From positions 186,001-250,000 of the forward strand of contig NZ_SPQT01000003.1 of assembly GCF_004571025.1 (NCBI RefSeq): 64,000 nucleotides of DNA. The letters run 5' to 3'. The number at the start of each line of letters is the position of its first letter. The first letter of the stretch is position 1. This DNA comes from Bradyrhizobium niftali (GTDB lineage Bacteria > Pseudomonadota > Alphaproteobacteria > Rhizobiales > Xanthobacteraceae). Position numbers and translations under genes: made by a program. Of the stretch, positions 53,460 through 62,970 are shown piece after piece. The notes under the pieces were generated by a model that worked only from the letters and a program-made list of their open reading frames with translations, ran no database searches and was not told where the DNA came from.

Positions 53460-56400
53460 CTAGGGAGCTTCCGAGGCGCGCGCGAACGGATTGCCATACA
53501 CGGAATAGGCCAGCCAGGTCAGTTCCTTCCGGTTCTTGGCGGCCTCGCGCGCGGCGCGGACGGCATCAACCAGCGCATCGCCCTGCTTGAGCGAACGATA
53601 GAACGCCTCGGCAAAGCTGTAGGCCAGCTTGTCGTCGACCGACCACAGCGCGCCGACCAGCGCGCCCGCGCCGCGTTCGGAGTACGGCCGCAGGAATGCG
53701 TCGACAAAACCGGCGACACCTCCGCCGATGCCGCGCCCGGCGCGCCCGGTCTGACAGGCGTTGATGAAAACCATCGGATTCGGCCCGCTCTCCGCGAAGC
53801 GGGCAAACGCCTTGACCTGATCCGCCGAGAGCGAGTCCTGCGCAAAATTGCCGTCAACCTCGGTGCCCGTCATCAACAGGTCGGCCGTCATCACCGCGCG
53901 CTGTGCCGCCTCGCCATGGCAGGCAAAGTGCAGCACGTCGCATTCCCTCGCATCCTTCTGCAGGAAGCTGGTCACGGCGATGCTCTCGGCCGGCACCTCG
54001 CGCGGGCTGCCGAAGAGCTTGACCAGCATCTGACGCTCGGCATCGGCGCCTTCGAGCCGCAGAGCAGGATCGACATAGGCCGGGATCACGTAGCTGACGC
54101 GATCATTGCCCATGGCGAGCTGCGGACCAGGCCACGGCGTGCTGTGCAGCCAGCGCACCAGCCCCCATTCCGCGAGGAAGCCCTTCCCGTCAGGTCCGGA
54201 CTTCCGGTCGTTGATGTAGAGCAGCTCCCAGGGAATGAACGGCTCCTCCGAGATGACCTGGATCGCGCGGATCGCATCGCGGTGGGTCCACAACGCCTCG
54301 CGGACCCTGTCCGGCAGCAGCTCGTTTGCCATGACAATTCCGTTCGCCTGCAGGCGCGACAGGAACTGGTCGTACAAGCGGTTCGTTGCAAGCCATGAGC
54401 TCTCGATGCCCTTGAATATCTCCGCAACATAGACATCGCGGGAGAAGCCGCCCGGAAGCGTGCGCGATTCCGAAACCGCGATGTTCGGGTCGACGCAGGC
54501 AAGGTCGAAGCGCAGCGTCACCTTGCCGCTCTCCACGATCTCGTAGATCCGCAGCACCGCCGGCTCATCCGGATGTGCCGCCATGGCCTGTCCGACCTGG
54601 CCCCGGCGCAAGGTCTTGCTGTCGGCGTCGACGAACACGGGGGCCAAGGCAAATGACGCGAGAATGCGCGGGCCCTGCCGTGCTTCGACAAGGATGTCGG
54701 CCGCGCCTTCCGCGGCGCCCTCCACGACGAACCGGAGTGACTCCGCCCTCCGGTCCTGCGGCGTGTCGATCTCGACGGTGGTGTCTCCGATGACCCGGCA
54801 ATTCTTGCGCGCGATGATTTCGACGACGATCTTGCGAGCCGTATCGACGTTGACCGGCGCATCCAACGCGGCCGAGGCCGGGCTCTCGGCGGCCTGGATC
54901 TTCTGTCGGGAGACCGTGACGAACAGCGGGACCGGCTTCTTCGGCGGCGGGTGAGACTCGATCTCAGCAGCGAAATAGCAGGCGGCGGTTCGTGACCCGG
55001 GCGACGTCGATGCCGGGGGCGGCGTGTCAGTTGCGGCAGGCGCCTCCTGTGGCCCGGGCGGCCTGGCCGAAGGAGCGGAGCGCGATCGCGTCCGTCGCAA
55101 TGTGAGCGTGTCCGACATGGAGCCGGATCCGCCCCCCTCCGGATCGCGCGCAGCCAAGCTGGATTCCTGCAGGCGTTCGACGATGGACGCCACTCCCCGC
55201 CTCGAGCGCCGCGGCGGCGCCTGCAGGTCGATTTGCTCCGGGACCCGATCAGGACGAGGTTCACCAATATCCAGCCACTCGGTCAATTTCGAGGGCACGA
55301 TATCCGTCGCAAAATACGTGGTGTGAAAGACGTCGTCCGTATCGCCGAAAGCAAACGTCGCGTCCTTCGCAAGGCGCGGGCCACGGGTCCCGAACGACGT
55401 CATCGACGCCGTATCCACCACCAGATCGTTGTCGAGCTGGAACAGGCGATTTGTCACGCGATCGGCAATGAACTCGGCGAACTCCTTCGTCACGCCCTTG
55501 TCGGGTGCAACCTGCGCGACGAAATTCGACGTGATCGCATAATAGGCTGCGAGCCTGTCGAGAGGACCGGCCGCTCCGTTCAGCTCCCTGACGAGATCGC
55601 TTGTTGGCCGCATCGCGGCAAGTCCGGGCACCCGGCCCTCGTCGATGGCGACTTCGGAAAACGTCTGGACGAAACGGCCGACGGTCTTGATCCCCTGCGA
55701 CACGACGGGGCTCAGCGCAGCCCCTCCTGCGAGGAATGAGACCGCGCGGACGCCGGCCATGATCCCGTTGGTGTAGAGGTCGATCATCGCCGCCCAGTTC
55801 TCGGGCTCGGCCAGATGCGTTCCGGCATTGGTGCAGCCGACAAAGACGGCCTTGCCGAACCGGATGTCCGGCCGCTTGTCCGCAAGCAGGTTTTCGGCCA
55901 CGCGGTAGACCAGTGCGCCGCGACTGTGGATGACGGCGTCGATCGAGGACTTCTCGGGAATGTCCAGCGCCTGCAGCGCGGCAACAAGAGCGGCCGCATT
56001 CTCTCGGGGGGCTACGGTCAGCGTCTTGTGATCGAAGCCGAGGACGGCGTCGTAATGCGCGCTGGCCTTCGACAGGAACGTCTTCCCGCCGTCGGAACCG
56101 GCAAGCTGCGCGAAGCCGCTCGCCGTCGACGAGAACGTGCCATGCACCATGAGCAGGATCTTCAGCGGGCGGTCCTGCGGCAGTCGAGGCCGCGCCGAGC
56201 GCGCCGGCGTCCATGCGGCCGGATCGAGCCCGGCCATCACCACGATGCCCTCTTCCCTGTCCCCCTCGATATAGTCGGTCGCCACATCGATCGCCGTTCG
56301 GGCGGCAAACTTCAGCACGTAGGCACGGACCGGATCGATCAGCTTGTCGGACACCCAGTCGAGAACAGGGCCGCGCTTGCCGCTTGCGGCGGGCGTTCCG

Positions 56401-56813
56401 CGCGCCGCCCCCCTCGTCCCGGCCGTCAGAGGAAATACCAGAACCTGTCCACCTCCACGCCGCCTTGCCGGTTGGCCCGCCGGCTGCGGATAGGTCCAGG
56501 CATAGACACCGCCTGCTCCCTCGATCAGGACCATCGCCCTTTCGGACGGACCGACTTCGACCTCGATCTGCGTCGGCGTCGACGCGTCCCGTCGCAACGC
56601 GCGCGTTCCCGGACGCGTCGGCACCATCTCGACTTCGGCGGCGATGGTGAAGTCGGACGCCGACAACGCCCCCCTGAGCTGATCGGCACCACTGATCTGG
56701 CTAGCAGTCCCACGGCGAAATCCCCGCCGGACAGGACCGTCCTGAACGATCCTGATTTCGACATCGTCGGGACTACGAACCACGATCCCGTTCGCTACTT
56801 CGAGTTCAGCCAT
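53460..56813 (-). CDS. lipase-like alpha/beta hydrolase fused to CHAT protease
   Basis: 1117 residues. Order: a beta-rich N-terminal part (1-120); an alpha/beta hydrolase-like region with MVHGTFSST (224) and the elbow VIHSRGALVYR (Ser about 297), where the first Gly of Gly-x-Ser-x-Gly is Ile; a low-complexity Pro/Ser/Arg linker (about 560-615); a beta sandwich with AIQVISEEPFIPWELLYI; and a C-terminal CHAT peptidase with VLHFACHGEA (His about 966) and VFINACQTG (Cys about 1020). The dyad looks active. GGGGGG precedes the ATG. Third gene of the CHAT cassette, 75 bases after the membrane-protein stop. CHAT proteins are caspase-like; here a hydrolase may be its regulated effector or sensor. Confidence 0.85.
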   Translation of the reverse strand: MAELEVANGIVVRSPDDVEIRIVQDGPVRRGFRRGTASQISGADQLRGALSASDFTIAAEVEMVPTRPGTRALRRDASTPTQIEVEVGPSERAMVLIEGAGGVYAWTYPQPAGQPARRRGGGQVLVFPLTAGTRGAARGTPAASGKRGPVLDWVSDKLIDPVRAYVLKFAARTAIDVATDYIEGDREEGIVVMAGLDPAAWTPARSARPRLPQDRPLKILLMVHGTFSSTASGFAQLAGSDGGKTFLSKASAHYDAVLGFDHKTLTVAPRENAAALVAALQALDIPEKSSIDAVIHSRGALVYRVAENLLADKRPDIRFGKAVFVGCTNAGTHLAEPENWAAMIDLYTNGIMAGVRAVSFLAGGAALSPVVSQGIKTVGRFVQTFSEVAIDEGRVPGLAAMRPTSDLVRELNGAAGPLDRLAAYYAITSNFVAQVAPDKGVTKEFAEFIADRVTNRLFQLDNDLVVDTASMTSFGTRGPRLAKDATFAFGDTDDVFHTTYFATDIVPSKLTEWLDIGEPRPDRVPEQIDLQAPPRRSRRGVASIVERLQESSLAARDPEGGGSGSMSDTLTLRRTRSRSAPSARPPGPQEAPAATDTPPPASTSPGSRTAACYFAAEIESHPPPKKPVPLFVTVSRQKIQAAESPASAALDAPVNVDTARKIVVEIIARKNCRVIGDTTVEIDTPQDRRAESLRFVVEGAAEGAADILVEARQGPRILASFALAPVFVDADSKTLRRGQVGQAMAAHPDEPAVLRIYEIVESGKVTLRFDLACVDPNIAVSESRTLPGGFSRDVYVAEIFKGIESSWLATNRLYDQFLSRLQANGIVMANELLPDRVREALWTHRDAIRAIQVISEEPFIPWELLYINDRKSGPDGKGFLAEWGLVRWLHSTPWPGPQLAMGNDRVSYVIPAYVDPALRLEGADAERQMLVKLFGSPREVPAESIAVTSFLQKDARECDVLHFACHGEAAQRAVMTADLLMTGTEVDGNFAQDSLSADQVKAFARFAESGPNPMVFINACQTGRAGRGIGGGVAGFVDAFLRPYSERGAGALVGALWSVDDKLAYSFAEAFYRSLKQGDALVDAVRAAREAAKNRKELTWLAYSVYGNPFARASEAP

Positions 56814-56888
56814 GACTTCCCCCCTGTCCAGACGGTCTGCTTCGTCGCGTCCTCGTGCGCCGCTCGGGCTTGCGAGCCCGGCGTGAAA

Positions 56889-58487
56889 TCAAGTCCTGAC
56901 CTGCGTGCTCGGCTGAGACACCGGCGCCGCCCATTCGAGCCGATTGCCGTTAAGCGCCGACGACTTCCGGATCAGCTTGTTGGCCTCGATGTAGGCTTCC
57001 GCGGTCGACGGCACGAGATAACCCATGACGAAGCCGAGCAGACCGAACAGAGCGACGATGCCCCCGTATACCAGCCAGGAGATGTACGGCATGTTCAGAC
57101 CGAAATGCCTGCTCACCAATGTGAAGCCGATGAGAAGGCAGAGCATGGCACACGCCATGACCACCGCATGGGTCGCGCCGTCCCTCAGCCTTGCCTCGTG
57201 ATAGTCCAGCGCATCGGCCCTCAGCCGCACGTCGAGAAGAATGCTCAGGACCAGCGTATTGGTCAGGAAGACCAGGGACAGCAGCGAGCTCGCCGCAAGC
57301 GGATGACTGCTCGCCAGCCAGCCGGGCGCGATCGGGATCGTGCTGTAAGTTATCCAGAGGACGGCGTTGCCGGCCAGATAGGACAATGCGCCGAAGACCA
57401 CGTAAGAGCGCCACGGCAAGGCGTACAGCGAGGGACGCGCGAAATTTGTCGAGGCCTTCGGATAGATCGCAAAGAAGATGGAGATCGTGAGGGCCACCGC
57501 ATGTGCGGCGGAGGAGAGCCCTCCGGTCAGCGAGCCGACTTCATAGTTCTTCGTCAGGTTCATGAAGAACAGCGGCAAGACGGAGACCAAGAAGTCGAGC
57601 ACGAAGATGATCACCAGGGGCGCAAATGGCAGCGGCTGGGGGAGAACGGTCTGATATCCGAAGCTGGAAATCAGCTCCGTCCGGGAGTCGCGCCTGTCGA
57701 CCACCGACAACGTCGCCTCGGCCAATCGACGCTGGTACGCGACGCGCAGGTCCTCGCATTCCTCCACGATGAAATCGGAAATCTCGAGCACCAGCTCCAC
57801 CGCGTCCACATCCGACACCGTGATGTCCTCCGTCAGCAGGAGTGCACGGGCCGACCGTCGCAGCATTCGTCGATATTGCTTTTCCATCTCGTCGAAGGCG
57901 GCCTTCCTGGCGCGGAAAAATCTCGCGAACCGCTTGTTCTCGCGCAGTTCGACAAAACTGGTATGGAGGGACGCGACCTGCTTGATCATGCTTGCCGCGC
58001 CGACGGCGAGCACCTGGTTGTCGTCATTGAGCGCCTTCTCGATCAGCCCGGCGGGAACGCCATACCCTGCGAGCTCGCGCTGCAGCTCGGGCGCTGCCCG
58101 CTCCGTCACGCTGATGGGCGACCGCGCGATGGCGACGATGACGGTCTCCACGGCCTGTGGGTAGCGGGCCAGCGTCTGCATCATGCGCCGCAGAAAATCG
58201 ATCACCCAACCGAGCAGCGGCAGGTGGGGCGCCAGCACCATGAAGGCGATCGTCGCCGGTATCGCAACGAGAAGTTCGACTCCGTGGGACATCAGGATCG
58301 CGACGAAGAAATAGAACACCACCGCAATCATGACGTAGCCAACGACCGCGAAATAATAGCGATCGCGCATCACGGCATAGCGAATGTCCGCGGTTTGGAA
58401 GGGCGCGTGAAAGTCGATCGCGCTGACGATGCAGATCGCGATCGCACCGAGGCAGAGAGCTACGATCGAGTGGTCAAGGCCATGCAT
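56889..58487 (-). CDS. nine-helix membrane protein of the CHAT cassette
   Basis: 532 residues. Helices at about 5-24, 44-66, 72-95, then a soluble 200-residue segment (ARYPQAVETVIVAIARS through DFIVEECEDLRVAYQRRLAEA, strongly helical and charged), then six more helices from PLVIIFVLDFLVSVLPLFF to GGIVALFGLLGFVMGYLV, and a polar tail. No family recognised; not gasdermin-like, with no signal peptide. It lies 10 bases after the first CHAT gene's stop and before the CHAT-hydrolase gene, so it is probably cotranscribed. It may be the membrane effector or a channel cut by the proteases. Inference only. Confidence 0.8.
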   Translation of the reverse strand: MHGLDHSIVALCLGAIAICIVSAIDFHAPFQTADIRYAVMRDRYYFAVVGYVMIAVVFYFFVAILMSHGVELLVAIPATIAFMVLAPHLPLLGWVIDFLRRMMQTLARYPQAVETVIVAIARSPISVTERAAPELQRELAGYGVPAGLIEKALNDDNQVLAVGAASMIKQVASLHTSFVELRENKRFARFFRARKAAFDEMEKQYRRMLRRSARALLLTEDITVSDVDAVELVLEISDFIVEECEDLRVAYQRRLAEATLSVVDRRDSRTELISSFGYQTVLPQPLPFAPLVIIFVLDFLVSVLPLFFMNLTKNYEVGSLTGGLSSAAHAVALTISIFFAIYPKASTNFARPSLYALPWRSYVVFGALSYLAGNAVLWITYSTIPIAPGWLASSHPLAASSLLSLVFLTNTLVLSILLDVRLRADALDYHEARLRDGATHAVVMACAMLCLLIGFTLVSRHFGLNMPYISWLVYGGIVALFGLLGFVMGYLVPSTAEAYIEANKLIRKSSALNGNRLEWAAPVSQPSTQVRT

Positions 58488-58497
58488 GGATGAAAAC

Positions 58498-59730
58498 TCA
58501 CTCCGATCCGGCCCGGTCCACGAAAATTTCCCCGTCGAGGCCGCGCATATAAAGAACCGGCGAAATCCATTCGGCGAACTGCCGCGCCTTCAATTCGGCC
58601 CGGGTATGCGCCAGCGCGGACTGGATCGATACGTTTTCCGCCAGGTAGGTGTAGAAAGTATCGGCGAACGCGAGACCCATATTGTCGCTGATCTCGAACT
58701 GCATGGCGATCACGGCGGGCACGCCTCCCTGAATGAGCTCGGCGGCGGTGCTCGAAAACAGGGAGCCCGGTTCGCCCTGCGCGCCGCTGCAGGAGTTCAG
58801 GACGACGAGACTCGGCGTTTGACCGGGCTGGGTCAGGAACGCCTTCAGCGAGTCGGCATAAAGCCTGATGCCCTTCGACCCGCCCTCCTCCTGGACCACG
58901 ATGAAGCCCATCTGCCGCTCGGGATCGTGGCCGCCATGCCCGATGAAGTGAAACAAGTCCCACCGCTTGCCCTCATCTCCCCTCAGGAAGCGGCGGTTGA
59001 GATCCCGCGCCTTTGCCGAGGGGATCCAGGACAGCTTCATCCGCTTGCCGTCGTTCAACTCGCTCAGCGCCTTCTTGATCGCGACCTGCTCGGCATCGAC
59101 CTCGATCTCGTCCAGCGGGAATCCGTTCAGGACCTTGACCCGCGCAGCCATGCCCAGCATCCGTATCGGCCTTGCTGCGCACGCCCGGCGCTCCTCGACA
59201 TAGTCGTCGACGGCGCGCATGAATGGCGTGCTTTGGGACGTCGTCACGTAGAAGCGGTTCTTCTTGTCGTACATCGTCTCCCAAGGCACGTAGGCGAGCG
59301 TGGGATCGGTGACCCGCAGACGGATCAGGAACGGCTGATCGTCCTTTCGCGCCGCATGGGAACATTCCTGATAGAGCTCGAGGATCTTGCGCTGAAAGAT
59401 GAACTCGAAGAGTTGCGATCCGACTTCCTGCACGATCCGTTCGTCCGATCCCGAGGTCAGACTTCCGGCAGCGTCACGGAGAGCGGGTTTTGCCTCATCA
59501 CCACCGCCTGCCGCAGCCGCATTCTCGTTTCGCGCGCGCATCGCCACGTCGGCGCTGCGCGCGGCAGCGCACTGGAGAATTGCTTCCTGCAACGGCCTCA
59601 GATTCTGACGAAAACTCGGCTTGAGCTTCTCAACCTCGATCTCACGGCACGTTGAATTATATTCCGCGACGATACGGCAATGACTATCGCCACTATCTTC
59701 AATGGTCAGATTGAAAACGACTTTCGCCAC
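58498..59730 (-). CDS. CHAT-domain protease (first gene of cassette)
   Basis: 410 residues. A beta-rich start (VVFNLTIEDSGDSHCRIVAE), a helical segment with RIVQEVGSQLFEFIFQRKILELYQEC, the PTLAYVPWETMYDKKNRFYV element seen before CHAT domains, then LFHFIGHGGHDPER (His about 265) and LVVLNSCSGAQGE (Cys about 314), then FSSTAAELIQGGVPAVIAMQFEISD. Dyad intact. GTG at 59730 is chosen because TGAGGG lies seven bases ahead; an ATG at 59754 has no ribosome-binding site. First gene of a three-gene unit (10-base gap to the next). Confidence 0.85.
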   Translation of the reverse strand: MAKVVFNLTIEDSGDSHCRIVAEYNSTCREIEVEKLKPSFRQNLRPLQEAILQCAAARSADVAMRARNENAAAAGGGDEAKPALRDAAGSLTSGSDERIVQEVGSQLFEFIFQRKILELYQECSHAARKDDQPFLIRLRVTDPTLAYVPWETMYDKKNRFYVTTSQSTPFMRAVDDYVEERRACAARPIRMLGMAARVKVLNGFPLDEIEVDAEQVAIKKALSELNDGKRMKLSWIPSAKARDLNRRFLRGDEGKRWDLFHFIGHGGHDPERQMGFIVVQEEGGSKGIRLYADSLKAFLTQPGQTPSLVVLNSCSGAQGEPGSLFSSTAAELIQGGVPAVIAMQFEISDNMGLAFADTFYTYLAENVSIQSALAHTRAELKARQFAEWISPVLYMRGLDGEIFVDRAGSE

Positions 59731-60241
59731 GACGCAACCCTCAGCCGCGCACATGCCAGCGCAAAAATCTCACGCCTACTCAAAGTCTATACCGGACAGA
59801 AAAGCGCGCAATGGGCGAGTTGCGGTTGTAATGCCGCACATCTGCACGCGCGGCCCGCCCGGGGATCGGCGCAAGCCGCACCCCGCCGTGTCCGTGCTGT
59901 TCTCCGCATCTACGGGTGCCTGCATCTCGCCGGTCACCCCGCTTTTCCGCCCGGGACGCGCACCATCCATGGTGCACGCCCGATTGGAATCAAATCGAAT
60001 GATCGTCAAAACGACGCGGAACCGGAGTTCAGACCTGCCGCTCGCGGCTTGCGCGCCCCAGCCGCGGCTCGCACACCGCTTCGCGGCGATCGGCGCGGAG
60101 CGGAAGCTTGCCGGCTCCTGGGCTTTTCTAGAGCCAATTCTCCGGCACGATTGTGAGCGGTTTCACATCTCCCGTTTTGTTGATCCCGCCCGACTGCTTT
60201 GAGCATGCGCCGGAGCTCGCGAGCATCGTGCAGGCCGCAGG
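59731..60241. other. gene-free stretch upstream of the CHAT cassette
   Basis: 511 bases between the cassette's first start and the end of the SDR gene. It must hold the cassette promoter. The part nearest the gene (59640-59800) is A/T-richer than its surroundings, which may mark an inserted module. No clear boxes, repeats or ORFs. Confidence 0.45.
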
Positions 60242-61015
60242 CTACGCCGCTGGAAGCTTCACGCCTGTCAGCTCCCCCAGTCCGGCGATGAGCGCGTCCT
60301 GGAATGTCGGGTCGCTCGCCTCACCGGCCGGCTGCTCCTGACGGAGGTGATGCCAGTAGCGGCCGCTTACCAGCGCGGCCGGCTCTTCGCTGACGGCAAG
60401 CCAGGACTGCGTACGCTGTCCGGTGTCGAGATCCACGGGGGCACCCGCACCGCCCATTTTGGTGCGCACCCAACCGGGATCGACCGCATTGCTCAGCACG
60501 TGCGGCCAGCGCCGTCCCAGTGCGTAAGCCAGCGCGACCGCGTGCAGCTTGCTTTCGGCATAGGCCTTCGCCGCATCCCAGCTTCGCCTGGTCCAGTCGA
60601 GGTCGCGCAATGAGCCCTCGCCGCCGCGGTGCAGGCCACTGCTGAGATAGACCAGCCGCTTCGGCCGCGCGATCAGGGCCGTCAGCATGTACGGCGCCAG
60701 CGTGTTGATCGCCAGCGTGCCGGCGTGCCCCTCCGCTGTCGCGCCGCGGCTCCGCTCGGTGTAGACGCCGGCATTGTGGATGATCGCGTCCATGCTTCCG
60801 ATCGCGTTGACCTGGTCGGCGATGCCCTTCGTCTCGACGGCGCTCCTGAGGTCGCCGACCACGATCGCCACAGCATCCGAGGCGAAGTCCGCAACCGCCG
60901 CGGCGCGATCGGCAGATCGCGCGTGCAGCACCACGCGGTGTCCCTGATCGAGCAGCGCTTGCGCCGCCGCCCGGCCGAGACCGTCCGTGCTGCCTGTGAT
61001 GAAGACGATCGCCAT
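60242..61015 (-). CDS. short-chain dehydrogenase/reductase
   Basis: 257 residues. Cofactor motif VFITGSTDGLGRAAA (TGxxxGxG), NAG motif IIHNAGVYT, catalytic Ser in LVYLSSGLHRG and Tyr-x-x-x-Lys in KAYAESKLH, then NAVDPGWVRTKMGG. NADP or NAD oxidoreductase of the retinol-dehydrogenase-like group; substrate unknown. It is upstream of the CHAT cassette on the same strand but 511 bases away, so probably separate. Confidence 0.88.
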   Translation of the reverse strand: MAIVFITGSTDGLGRAAAQALLDQGHRVVLHARSADRAAAVADFASDAVAIVVGDLRSAVETKGIADQVNAIGSMDAIIHNAGVYTERSRGATAEGHAGTLAINTLAPYMLTALIARPKRLVYLSSGLHRGGEGSLRDLDWTRRSWDAAKAYAESKLHAVALAYALGRRWPHVLSNAVDPGWVRTKMGGAGAPVDLDTGQRTQSWLAVSEEPAALVSGRYWHHLRQEQPAGEASDPTFQDALIAGLGELTGVKLPAA

Positions 61016-61239
61016 GCGCAGCTTCCTTATCCCTGGCAGAACGCAAGCCCGATATAGCGGCTCTCTGCGCGCCTATCCCCTGCGATATTGTCTCGTCGCT
61101 AACCTTCTCCATCCAGTCAACGTTTTGCCGCGGCGCCGTGCGCCAATTTCGGATTATGCGATGATTGCTTTCTGCCACTGTTTTGCCCGACGAGTCAAAA
61201 CCGGTTCGCTGCCAGGCTGAGCCCAAACTCCATCCGCCC

Positions 61240-61386
61240 GTCATTGCGAGCGGCTTGTCCGCCGAAGCTCAAAAAGCGAAGGCGGAAGCGAAGCAATCCG
61301 GGATCTTTCCGCGGAGGGACTCTGGATTGCTTCGCGGAGCCCGTCATCGGGCCGCCCCTGGCGCGGACCCGTTGGCTCGCAATGAC
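61240..61386. repeat. rhizobial palindrome, GTCATTGCGAGC family (copy 2, long)
   Basis: GTCATTGCGAGC (61240-61251) at one end and GCTCGCAATGAC (61375-61386) at the other; inside, GAAGCAATCCGGGATCTTTC and GGACTCTGGATTGCTTCGCG. Same outer ends as the 28021-28097 copy but with about 70 extra bases. Confidence 0.85.
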
Positions 61387-61622
61387 GGTGTCGAAGCAGA
61401 TGCGCGCCAAATGACGATGTCGCTCCGGTCGCCGCCGGGCAAATCGCCGTTTGGGCCCCGGCTGCGCGACGATTGCCGCCTCCCGCTGAAATGCGCCGGC
61501 ATGTCAAATTGTTAGCAGCACCCGCCGGGCAACGTGCCCTCACCCCATTTCTACTGTGCATGGGGTTGTTTTCGACATTTTTTGTTTCGGCACCTTCGGA
61601 TGCGCCCGCAGCAAAGAAAAAA

Positions 61623-61646
61623 CCCGGCCTCGCGAAGGAGGCCGGG
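61623..61646 (-). terminator. Rho-independent terminator of the second TRAP binding-protein gene
   Basis: 9-bp stem CCCGGCCTC / GAGGCCGGG with a six-base loop; on the minus strand it runs into a TTTTTTCTTT tract (A-rich 61613-61622 on the plus strand). It lies 29 bases past the stop at 61676. Confidence 0.88.
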
Positions 61647-61675
61647 CTCTGTCGTCTTGCGACTTGCTCGAAAGA

Positions 61676-62863
<1,188 letters not shown>

Positions 62864-62970
62864 TTACTGCCGTGGGCGTTTAACACGGAAGCCCCGCCTG
62901 CGGAACGCGACATTGGCATGACGGGGCTCTACGAAAGTCGCATGTCCCCAATGGATTGGCCGCGTCTCGC

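Larger units (their letters stand above)
61016..61675. other. gene-free stretch with a repeat element and a terminator
   Basis: 660 bases. The middle is the repeat 61240-61386 and the right end the terminator 61623-61646. Nothing coding is supported. Confidence 0.6.

Noticed and set aside
56889..58487. Bacterial gasdermin as partner of the CHAT proteases
   Set aside because: The protein has about nine ordinary helices and no gasdermin-like beta fold, so the known CHAT-gasdermin layout does not apply.
55815..58493. 892-codon plus-strand open frame opposite the CHAT-hydrolase and membrane genes
   Set aside because: Rich in Arg, His, Asp, Gln with no family motifs; it is a high-GC shadow frame of the minus-strand genes.
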